From assembly GCF_001949145.1 (NCBI RefSeq), contig NW_019091444.1:893475-957474 (forward strand): a stretch of DNA of 64,000 bases, in the 5' to 3' direction. The DNA comes from Acanthaster planci (taxonomy: Eukaryota; Echinodermata; Asteroidea; Valvatida; Acanthasteridae). A program made the position numbers and the translations under genes. Each line of letters starts with the position of its first letter. Positions within the stretch are counted from its first letter, which is position 1. The notes beneath the pieces are model-generated. The model was not told the DNA's origin. It saw only the letters and a program-made list of their open reading frames with translations, and did no database searches. Shown one piece after another: positions 39,801 through 49,577 of this stretch.

Positions 39801-40100
39801 GGCATCAAACGCGAAGTTCGTAATAGCTTCCTTGTTTACCTCGCTCGCTAGAATTTGTTGTTGGAAACTTGTATAATGCAAAATTACCGGCAGTTGCCGA
39901 ATGCTTGTATTGATGTCAATTTGAAAGGTATTTGTCTTGATAAGTTAATTGTGAGAGTATTTGAATTCAACTCAGTTTAAAAAATAAACATATTTTATAT
40001 TAGATTATGAACAGTTATAAATTTGTAAATTTATATACGTCATATGTCAAGTGATTGCTTTGTGTACCATTGAGCATACCACATAAAGTTTAAACATTAA
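36871..40100 (+). other. ACLY: Probable ACLY 3' UTR and downstream sequence
   Basis: After the TAA at 36868-36870 there is no recognisable coding sequence. The first canonical plus-strand AATAAA that I find is at 39983-39988, followed by AT-rich, TGTA-containing sequence typical of mRNA ends. A 3' UTR of about 3.1 kb is therefore possible, although a non-canonical earlier site cannot be excluded. Confidence 0.4.
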
Positions 40101-40830
40101 GCGATATTTCTGTGTATTGTACAGAAGTAGATTACATGGCGAAAAATAAAGGTAGAATTAGTTTAACTTTGAATAAGTCTCGTAGACAGTTTAACAATAT
40201 GAATTCGAAAATACATCTGAATAACCATGGGAGATTTTTGATGTTTCTGCCGGCTGCTTTCTCGTTGCCACCAGACGAGAATTTGTACTTTTTTTTTCAA
40301 ACGCTGCAGCATGCCTCGTTGTTAAAGGTTTGCCTTTTGAAGCCACTGAATATTTAACAGCTTAATCATTACAACCGTCACCGACTGTGGCGAAATTCTT
40401 GGAACTAGATTGCATCAGACGTTGGCTTATTGAAATGAAACCATGGATAGTTTTTCGGTTTTTTTTTTTTTTTAATTTTTGCCCCTCTGAACAAAAATGA
40501 AAGCACTAAAGTGAAATGCGTGACAAATTAATGTCAGTTTATCTGATGAAGAACTTTTACTTTGTGATTAATTACGTCTAATTGTTTTAAGCCGCATTTT
40601 TAAAAAGTTAAAGTGAGACATGTAGCCCCAAATAGTCTAGCACCACCCAATTTAACATACAACTGAATACGACAGATTCTAGGAACACGATTAAAATGGC
40701 CCCCACGCCATGAATAAGGCCTGTTGAGAAGTACCACTTACTGTGTAAAGTAAAGAAACGTACCGTAGTCCGTTCTTTACAGCTCTTAACCAATCAGGTG
40801 CCACTTGAGTGTGACAAGTCAGGTGACCAA

Positions 40831-41061
40831 TCAGGTTGAGCCGATATTGTCATCTCTGCTTCTTGCCGGCCAGTTGGGTTGCGCTTCGGGAATGAACTGG
40901 CACAGCGATTGGCCGAGGCGGTGCCAGTCTTCGACCCTGAACTGCCCCTTGTAGCACCTGATGAAGGTGAGGTGTTCCAGCTCCCTGGGAACGAGGCAAG
41001 GCCGGAGCATGATGGGTACCACGCACGGTCGTTGCAGGTTCGTCATGTGAGCTCGCTGAAC
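40831..41061 (-). CDS. TIR gene 1, second exon completing the TIR domain
   Basis: On the minus strand GCCTTTCAG is followed by VQRAHMTNLQRPCVVPIMLRP and continues for 76 codons to TGA at 40831-40833. It aligns with the C-terminal TIR part of genes 2 and 3 (YIVPIKLRE, then HWDELVRKL). Adding it gives 646 residues, matching the 639-661 of the paralogues. Confidence 0.85.
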   Translation of the reverse strand, partial: VQRAHMTNLQRPCVVPIMLRPCLVPRELEHLTFIRCYKGQFRVEDWHRLGQSLCQFIPEAQPNWPARSRDDNIGST

Positions 41062-43539
41062 CTGAAAGGCATTAATTGGTTCAAAAACTTCTAGAAGTCG
41101 CGCTCAAAAAGCAATTTACATTAAAAGGAAGTACAATTTGGCATTTGGCTTACGAGAACCCTACAAATTACCACACGTGACAGATTCTGAAGGTGAGTGT
41201 TCATTTGAAAACTGACTTGACATTAACGTTAAACGTTACATTTACGATGGTTTTGAAATGGTTACGTATTTATTGTTATTTTAGAATACTTCACGTGAAC
41301 TGAGTATTTTCTAGTTCTGTTACCCTTTAATGAACATTAGCAGTGTTGCATCGAGTCCACCACAAGTCCTTTCACAAGGTCAGTCATAAGTAACAGGGTG
41401 AACATGGATAAAAGAATGCTTTTGTCGCAGTTTATTTGAATAGCTTGTGGACTGGCTTCAGACAGAGTGAAGTGTGATGGACTTGCAGGGATTTGTGATG
41501 GACTTGTATACAACACCGAACATCAGCCGCTGAGAAGGATATCAGACTGTGAACACCGAATCCAGTGTTTTTGCCAAAATGGGAGAGCAGTATTGGTAGT
41601 GACTGCAACACATTTCAAAGGACGGATCATGTCTGCACACAATGTCATGACTTGTACGACTATCGGATGGACCGTATGTTGAAAACAAAATAAAATTTAC
41701 ATGGTGATGTTTCATCTTCTAATGTCCACGGTGTTAGTTTCTCCTTGTATACATCCCGCACACAAACACTGTTGCTTTGGACCTGTAACTCTTATTAACA
41801 TTGCAAAAGAAATAAGGAAAATGGAATACCTCATAGCGACACCACTGGTCCCGGTGAGAGTCGGGAGTCATGATGATCAATGTGCGAAAGGAATTGGAGA
41901 CAGATTCGGCGATGTTTTCGGCAATGGCTGCCCCCAGTTGATAATCCCGGTACCTGATGTTCCCTTTGAGATTAAACTCCGTCTCCAGCCGCCTAACCAG
42001 CGCCACTGACCACTTGTTGTCGATGTGCGAGAAGCTGATGAAGAAGTCGTACTTGAAGGCGCCCTGGTTACGGCTGACGTAGTGTGCTGCGTCCGCCGAA
42101 GGCTGGGGGTGGTCGTCCCCCAGGACGTTGACGTAGCCCGGCCGGTCCTGGCTGCTGTAGTCGAACCGGGCCAGGTCGCACTCGAACCCCTGACAGTTCA
42201 CGCCGTGCCGGTGCCGCCAGGCGTCCTCCAGGACCGTCGCCTGCTGCCTCATCTTCCTGCGGGCCTTCTCTTTCTGGGTGGACTGCATCGCGGCGCCCTC
42301 TTCCTCCCCGAGGGACGCCAGGCACGTGGCCCAGCGCTCGTGGGTCACGGAGAGATCGAACTCGTCGTCCTGCTCACTCTTGACGGCGTTGCTGAAATAC
42401 CGAAGAGCTTTGTAGGGCTGCTTCAACAAAAAATAAACGTAACCCAGGTCTGAGAAATCGGCGTGAGTTTCCTTCAACTCCGCCGCCCGAGTGAAATCAG
42501 ACAGTGCAACTTGTAAAAGTTCATCGACGTCCTTGTCCGAAAATGTTTCCCTCTGATCCTGATCTTCGTACATCTTCATGGACAGGGAAGCACGACTCCT
42601 CAAGGCGCTCCAAGACTCCTTCTTGTGCAGGCTTCGGTCGAGGAGCTCCTTTGCACGATCGTACATCTTGAGGTCTGTAAACTGGGCTCCTGTCCTCGCC
42701 AGGACTTCGGCATTATCTGGCTGAAGTTCCAGGGCCTTTTCAAAACAGTCTGTGGCCGTGAAGTTGCAGGTATCGTCGTCCAGCGCGTCCGCCAGCGTCT
42801 TGCCGGGACAGACCGAAAGGAGGGCACCAATGAAGACCCAGGACAGTGCCTGCAGATCCAGGCCTACTCCTTCCACTCTTGTCACGTGGTGGAAGCATTC
42901 CACCACCTCCCTCATCCCTTGTTCGGTGTCCTGCTCGTCTTGGACGGCCCCGCTGTGCAGCATCTGCATGTACCGCCGGTGCAGCGCCAAGCCGTAGTCG
43001 TACATCCACTCGGCCCTCTCAGGCACCGTCAATGCCCCCTCCGCGCACTGCACCGCCTTGCTGATGTGCGACAGGTACGTGAAACATCTCCGGTGCTCCT
43101 GGAAGTGCCGGAGGGCGAACGCCCGGTCGGCGTAAGACCGAGCCACGTGGACGGGGTCCCGCTTCGTCAGCAGCCCCCGGAGGGTCTCTAAACCGGCTCG
43201 GTACTGCTTCATGCGGGACTGCCGCCTGTAGATGACCGTCAAGTTCCCCAAGGCAGTGATGTTGCTCGCATCCTTGGCCACCACTTCGTCGAATTTTGCC
43301 TCGGCGTCTTCAGTCAGTCCCAGGGAGTAGTAGACGAAGCCGAGGAGATTGGTGAGGGAGAGCCAAAGAGAGGGCCTCGTCTCGAAATCAGCATCCCTTC
43401 CCTCCAAAAACTTTTTCTCCAGCGTCAAGGTCCTCTTATCGATGCCATGGAGATCCATCCAGGTTAGATGGCATCCCATCGCACCTATCACCTCTTCATC
43501 TTCGTCATATCCCCACCCTCTTCCGTCTGAAGAAAACAT
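40831..43539 (-). CDS. IFIT-like TPR protein with C-terminal TIR domain, gene 1 (two exons)
   Basis: The product is about 646 residues from exons 43539-41830 and 41061-40831, joined in phase 0 (GAG then GTATTC donor; TTTCAG acceptor). The start is the first in-frame ATG (43537-43539), with A at -3; upstream of it the frame has no ATG. Residues 22-27 are GCHLTW, followed by a tetratricopeptide array with NLLGFVYY and TALGNLTVIY helices and a DLGYVYFLLKQPYKALRYF repeat late in the array. This resembles vertebrate IFIT proteins in order and spacing. The TIR domain runs from about 497: YDFFISFSH (box 1), YRDYQLG (box 2), then DQWCRYE, whose Glu570 aligns with the NAD-cleaving Glu of SARM1-type TIRs. 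Exon 2 supplies the last strand and helices (PCVVPIML, EDWHRLGQSL). It is divergent from genes 2 and 3 in orientation and sequence. Membership of the TPR-TIR class is firm; the IFIT relation is inferred from motifs. Confidence 0.88.
41062..41829 (-). other. Phase-0 intron inside the TIR domain of gene 1
   Basis: This 768-base intron interrupts the TIR domain directly after the Glu of WCRYE. If it is retained, translation runs about 31 further residues (VFHFPYFF...) to a stop at 41734-41736 and the TIR lacks its last strand and helix. It contains a family B repeat. Confidence 0.75.
41353..41507. repeat. Dispersed repeat family B (copy 3)
   Basis: It contains CAGGGTGAACATGGATAAAAG, AATGCTTTTGTCGCAGTTTA and TTTGAATAGCTTGTGGACTG. 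The ends GAGTCCACCACAAGTCC and, in reverse complement, CAAGTCCATCACAAATCCC suggest terminal inverted repeats, so the family may be a MITE. It lies in the intron of TIR gene 1. Confidence 0.6.
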
Positions 43540-43764
43540 CTTCCTGGATAACAGACCCGAGTGCTGTGCTGGGAAAGGGTCAAAGAGCAGCCTCTGACAA
43601 CTGCATTCGTGAACAAAGAGAAGATCCAAGTGATGGTTGAGTACAAAATTCCTTGAAGTATTTTCGCTTAGTGTAGTTTAATTCTTGTTCTTTTGGACTC
43701 AAACCTGCGCACTGCCATGCTCTCTGACCTTACCGTGCTCGGCTGACCGAATTGAGTCTGTGTA

Positions 43765-43825
43765 TTGTGGTCAGGATTCGTGGGGCTTTCCGGACCTCGC
43801 AGGTTCGAATCCCTCATCTGGTTTT
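43765..43825 (+). repeat. tRNA-like relic or SINE head
   Basis: GTGGTCAGGATTCG followed by GGTTCGAATCC at 43802-43812 resembles the D-arm and T-arm of a tRNA. The distance between them is about ten bases too short, and the T stem has two mismatches, so this is not a functional tRNA gene. Confidence 0.4.
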
Positions 43826-44380
43826 GTTACGCCCCCTTTCGGTGATTCAATACTTTCGATGCTGAGCGATATGCGCACTCCGTCCACGTGACCCCACCAC
43901 TTTGACCGAATGCCCTCGCAACTTTGTTTTGACTGCCCATTAAAACACGGAAACAATCATCGGTAAAATATGGACACTATTGACGGTCGGCGTTTGTTAC
44001 ACTTTTGAGGAGAGAAACAAACTGGATGGTGGAGAACCATCAACGCGAAGCTTCCCGAATCAAGTTTCAAAATATTATCCGTCACACAGAAAACAGGAGA
44101 ATTTATCTCTTCATAAATTCATCAGATAGGTCTTAAGCAAATCTACAATCTACAATAATGAAACCCAAATTACATGTAATGACTCGGTCAGTGACGTGTT
44201 TAACCCATGTCGAACGTCAGAGTGTAGTGGCTTCGCTTTCGCTATGATGTTAAGCTGAACGACCTAAGCTCACCTCTTTCGGCGCAATTTTTCTGGCCAC
44301 TGACGTCAAGGACATGTATAATAAAGTCTGGACTCGCAATGCCCTTAATCAGCTTATAGAGATCATTGAATCCACTCGCA

Positions 44381-44492
44381 GCCATTTTACCGAGCCGAAT
44401 ACAAGCTTTCCTCGGAATGCCCGCCTTTGTTCTTCCTGACATCAATAGAAGGGGGCCAGCTCACGCTTTTGTATTCGGCTCGGTAAAATGGC
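44381..44492. repeat. Perfect 24-bp inverted repeat
   Basis: The arm at 44381-44404, GCCATTTTACCGAGCCGAAT plus ACAA, is the exact reverse complement of 44469-44492. The loop is 64 bases. It lies about 0.85 kb upstream of TIR gene 1. It may be a small palindromic transposon. Confidence 0.8.
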
Positions 44493-45675
44493 CGCTGGTT
44501 GGCTTCTTTTTCACACAAAGGCGTTGCAAGTGCAGGTTTTTTGTATACGTCCGTGACTGACGTACTTAATTTGGTGCCTTTGTAAGCTGGAGTTGCGCTC
44601 ATTCGAAAAAAAAAAACTAAAGCTACGATCATTTTTAACCTTAATTGTAGTACACAGTGGACAGAAAATGCAATGTTGCACTGGAAAATTCTTCCAAATG
44701 CTTCTTTCTTTCAATTCAAGTGGATTCCAAATGTAATGGGAAGAATTTAGCGCTTCTTACATCTGAAACTAGCGCTTCAAAAGGGCAATCACTTAATGTG
44801 ATCAAACGGTATCTATAGCGAAATATGGGTAAGAGCACACCTTCGCGTGATTGAAACGAAGTCGTAATTAACCCTGCATAAGGTACGGTGCATCATGGTG
44901 ACATCCCACGCCTACGTTTGTTGAGAAGACATTTTCCCCCCGTAAATCGTGAATGCTTATCCGGATAACCGTACAAGCACTTTAACACACCGAGGGTGAT
45001 TTATTAATTTCTACTGGTTTTTATTTTCAATTAGCCTATGCGTGACAATGCAGCCTGACTAATATAGTAATTCAGCAAGGAACAAAAGTAACACTATTGG
45101 CTCCCCGCGCGACTTGCTGCGCACTGTAACTGGTATCTACAAGGTCAATACACAAGTATCACAAAAGAACATTATTTATATTTACACAAAAGGCTCATAG
45201 TTCACGCTTCGTTTGTCACATACCTAATTGCCTTGTGTAGCCTGCCTATGCACGAAAGCTCTCAGCTTGTTGTAATCCCAAAACTTCAAACTCTAACGAC
45301 GGATTTTAGTTTGAATTGCTCTGCGGGATGCTCGAGAACCAAATTCCTGCTTCTATAAATAGACGTGCGCCTGCGTCCAAGAGAGATTCTGGTGCATTAT
45401 GTTCACAAAGACTTCCTTTTCTGGTGCTGTGTTTTCAACCTTAAATTTCGAGAGAGAAAAAAGATTCAAGTATTTAAAATGCAGAGCCGCTTGGTTTTTT
45501 TTGGGGGGGTCTCCTTTCGTTGTTTTATTCTCGAACTTTGGCTGTGAAAGAAATTGTGTATGTTCTCAACCAGCGATTTGAAACCACGGTCACGTTGGAA
45601 CAGCCAATTTTATTAATTAAAGGAACCTACCACTGAGTTTCAGAAGAGATGTAGAGACCTATTCAACCCATTCAT

Positions 45676-45744
45676 CTAGGTCTCCACAAGGCAGCATATT
45701 CCGAAACGAGGAATTTCTAGGAATGGCGCCTTGTGGAGACCCAG
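45676..45744. repeat. 17-bp hairpin (CTAGGTCTCCACAAGGC)
   Basis: The arm 45676-45692 pairs with 45728-45744 with one mismatch around a 35-base loop. No pol III boxes or terminator are visible, so it is reported as an inverted repeat only. Confidence 0.7.
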
Positions 45745-48700
45745 GAGACAATTTTTCAAAGAATCCTTTAGGGTTTCACAGATATTTGTTCCATATACTG
45801 TGTGACCCTGGATAGTTCATTTGTGCTATATTTCCTTCTGTTTACCTTCTTTACACCGGCATGTAGATCATAGCAATCCATTTCCCAGCAAAGACGATTT
45901 AAAGCAAAAAAAAATACACCACATGCGTCAGATCGAGTATTGTTTCTGCAGATCTAAGTTCGAACCCACACTTACGTTCCTTCGCCTTCCAAAATGGTTT
46001 CACCAGACAGTGCGCATGGAGATGAAACTGCTCCACAGTAGAGCTGTCGGGTGTCGCAAATTCATGGCCGCCATACTGTTACTTCCCCATTCCAAACAAC
46101 GGTAACAGCGTGACACACACAAGCTCCCTTTCCCCAAACTACCTCTAGTTTTTTTTTCTTCTACTAAATTTCCGGGTTCAGCGATTTTCAGGTTCTACCG
46201 TTTCCACCATGCTGCATTTCTCCGACAATACATAGCAGCGTGTGGTTTGTGAAAAGCGATCCCGGAGGAGTGGCCCATTCCTCATTCACAAAACTAAACT
46301 AAGGTTTTAACAATCCAGAGAATTTGGTAGAGTTGGGTTTTTAAAAGAAACAGCTAATTTCAGATGAAGCAAGATATGAGGTGGAGAGAACCCCCCACCT
46401 GCCGCTTTGTGTTGGTCATTGTTTCACTGGAATTCTTTTCAGACATCTAGGAGGACGTGTTTGGTAACAAAAGTCTAGAGTTTGAATAGCGATTAAACAT
46501 GTTTGTTAGGGGGTACCCCTCGGTCTCGTTTCTTGCTGGATATTGCTAAATTCCCAGGTGTTGTCCCTATCACATAATTCAAACATTACACCAAGAATCA
46601 TTTTCAACAAGACATATTTAATCTCGGGCCGAGTCGTATAGGCTATGGGATGAAATATCTTGAAAACCAGCTTCATTTGTGATTCACAGAGTCAATTGCC
46701 ACAATAAAAAGCCCCGCAAGAACTACCCCTATTACTGTAAACATCTGTACACTACACCAGCAGCATCAACAATATTACAACAGAACTCTGTTGTCTTTTA
46801 TTTACCTTTGGATTGAACAACAGATTTACAGACCTTAAATAGAAACAAAACCCGAACAGTTATGACTCAAATAGAAACACCGAACGTCACAAAACTAACG
46901 TCGTTTTTTCAACCTAGCTTGATAAACCTCCACCAACGATCCTGTGACGCAGTAGAAAGGCCAGGCCAGTACTTGAAGTTGCATTAACCAGTTCCGCACC
47001 TGAAGGTTATGCCTGTAGTGTACGGTAATTGTTTGCGCGCCCCTTTAAACGCCTGACCCAGTTGAAACGCCGGGGATTTCCCACTCGTTTAACTTGCCAT
47101 GGCGATTCCGGGGTAGGTAATGTACATGTACTGTGACCTTTGCTTCGTAGCTGGGTCATGGGTGGAGTCGATAAACTCAGACCAGTAAAATAACCTGCCA
47201 TAGACAATAATGGTAACTACCCTCACCTCAAAAAAGCAGGAAAACCCTCTCAAGTTTCTCTGGTTTTCAAGACACACATCAACTCAAAGACTGAAATACG
47301 TACAAGTTGTCATGAGTCCCATTGGTGGTCTCTTCCCCTCTGTTTTACGAACCCCCAGTCGGACTGCAAAAGTAATAGGCAGATAAAGTTGAGCGCATGT
47401 CAATTTGTGACTTTGTCCGCGCAAGCAGTTTGGGGCATATTTACTGCAGACTCGACAGCAGTGATGAAATGATATAGTATTATTACCATACCGTTCAAGT
47501 CAGGGCCCAGTTTAAAAGAATAGACCACGAGGACCAAGACACAGGAAATTTTGGGGACGGTTTTCACCTTTGTAAGATATTGGCCCCTATATTGTAACTT
47601 CAGGGCACATACTTCAATCGAAACAAAGATGGCCATCACACACAATACTCAGAGCTGTGCACATAATGATGACTGTAGGCAAGCACATTAATTATTAATG
47701 CTGCTATGTTTCGAATCAAATGCGACACAACACTCCCAGCATTGAAGGTCCCTGGGACATAGCGATTATGATTTACTTGGACAGCCTGTGGTACTGATCC
47801 ATCGTAACCCCCCCCCCTCGAAAAACGTGACACCCTATAGGTCTGATGATATATAACCTTTACACAATTTTGACACAGTCAAGTGTGCATAATATACACA
47901 ATCACTCCGACAAGCATTCCTGTGACCTACGACCTCACCACGCCCAAGCATTAAAAATTAAACCATTCTCTAAAAAATTTCCACCCGCCCCTGCGATCTG
48001 TCCCTTCATTTATTTACTTTTCTCTGTCGTTTGAAGAAATGTGTTTTAGCAAATTAATTACTTCGGGGGAGAGGGTACTAAAATTGATAGAAACCCAGTT
48101 AAATAGGGCCATCCTGACTTCACTTTCATTTGGCACAAATCACAGAACCGGGAGCAAAGGATTTCACAGCAGAGACTGGAAAGTTGAACTCTGACACGCT
48201 TAGTAATCGCATTATATATATACATATATCCGTCGCCGTCTCTTCTCGCAGGCTGCTTACGCGTACTTACATGTACATGTACTTGTACATGTGTACATGC
48301 TAATGTCCATTGTACAGTGTACTTTTATCTTCCTCTATGAGTGCACGTACATGGCCGTGCAAATTTGCGACAATGGGTAACCACCTCTCCACGCGTATGG
48401 TTAGCCTCAAGAGTACAGTGTATTGAAATGGAGAATGGAAAGTCCCAGGCAGGAATGCCAACGTCTGTTGGTCGCTTTTTGCGCGAGTGCAGTTTCTGTT
48501 TATGCTGTGGCTGGCAATGCGAGCTATGTTAGGCTTGCCGGGTACCCTGACTGCATCAGATAAGCGAAGCTACAGATTCGTTGTACAGTACAAATTTCTT
48601 CAACATCAGCTTGGAGAACTTAATTGTGATATTCGCAGCGGTTATTGTTAGTTTAGTTCAGTTTACCTGAGCAGGACGACACACAGTTGCACGTGCATAT

Positions 48701-49083
48701 CCTTCGCACAGAGGAAAGGTGACTGAGTTTATCTGTCTGCACACCGTACTTCTATAGACACGTTAATCGATAATCCGCCTGGGCCATTCTTATATTCTGG
48801 TGTACATTGCCGCGCGTCGTTTGGGTGTGTGCCTCAGGATGAACACCTAACGCATACTGTTTGGAGGCAACTCGTCATAATTATGCACCAAGCAACGGAG
48901 GAAAGAGTGAGTGACTTCTTGCGCCTTTGCTGCTTTATCGCCGCTTTTGGACTGGGGATCGGGACCGTGTGATGGTGTCAGTGCAATACCCGGGCCAGTG
49001 CTACGGGTAACAGGCAGAATGTTTTTGTATGGCCACGCGACGGGTTTGATTTTCTTAAAGGTGCTTGGCCCACCCTTCATTCA

Positions 49084-49093
49084 GAAACTGAAA
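49084..49093 (+). promoter_or_regulatory. ISRE/IRF-type motif GAAACTGAAA upstream of TIR gene 2
   Basis: The sequence CAGAAACTGAAAGTTAACC fits the interferon-regulatory-factor consensus GAAANNGAAA with a following GT. It lies 66 bases upstream of a TATA-like box and about 490 bases upstream of the first ATG. The function is inferred from vertebrate consensus. Confidence 0.5.
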
Positions 49094-49158
49094 GTTAACC
49101 ACACTTCACAGTTGCTGTGTGCCAGGCCCTGCTGATGCAAGGGTTGCCATGCAGCGAA

Positions 49159-49165
49159 TATAAAT
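49159..49165 (+). promoter_or_regulatory. TATA-like box (TATAAAT) of TIR gene 2
   Basis: TATAAAT in the context GCGAATATAAATCG would place a transcription start near 49190, about 390 bases before the first in-frame ATG. A 5' UTR intron is possible but no strong splice pair was identified. Confidence 0.45.
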
Positions 49166-49577
49166 CGATTGAGTCAGAGTTTCAATTATTTCCAAAGCGT
49201 TTATCGTGGATGCAAGTGATATGCAGTACTTGTGCTCTTACATGGATGTCTTGCATCTCTATAGGCATCATTTTGTGGCGTTCAAAATGTCCACAAACCC
49301 GAATGACGAGTTCCTTGAAGACATCCAAGAGAGCCGTCACGACGCAGAGAACTGTTCGAAAACTCGTTTGAGACGTGTACGACATGTGCCTTTTCTTTTG
49401 TTTTTGACACAAAGCGAGGTGTCATGATATGACTGTGTGAATTGGATCAACGACTCTAGTTTTCATCTGGATGAATCTGTTCTATTTTTTAAAACTCGAG
49501 ATGGCCGGGTCGAAGGGTAGAGTAAAATACTGTATTTGAATGACAAAATCCACCGTCCTCATCGACAGTGTCTATCC

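Larger units (their letters stand above)
43540..49083. other. Intergenic region between divergent TIR genes 1 and 2
   Basis: No coding exon is recognised in about 5.5 kb. It contains a tRNA-like relic, two strong inverted repeats (listed separately), an (AT)n-type tract near 48215 and an ACATGTACATGTAC cluster near 48270. Confidence 0.55.

Noticed and set aside
42625-43191. Long plus-strand frame opposite TIR gene 1
   Set aside because: It is a shadow of the GC-rich TIR gene 1 coding sequence; its composition (Arg/Val/His) is typical of antisense frames.
41734-43629. A 631-codon frame on the minus strand as the complete TIR gene 1 product
   Set aside because: It begins at TTG, not ATG, and its last 31 codons read through a splice donor. 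The first ATG is at 43539 and the TIR domain is completed by the exon at 40831-41061.
43765-43825. Functional tRNA gene
   Set aside because: The B box is good but the arm spacing and T stem are wrong, so it is kept only as a relic.
49206-49427. Small plus-strand frame (MDASDMQYLC...) upstream of TIR gene 2
   Set aside because: It has no family resemblance and no clear donor joining it to gene 2. It may be an upstream frame in the 5' UTR but cannot be supported as a gene.
49536-49577. Upstream start for TIR gene 2
   Set aside because: The frame here opens with TTG; animal genes need ATG, and the first in-frame ATG is 49578.
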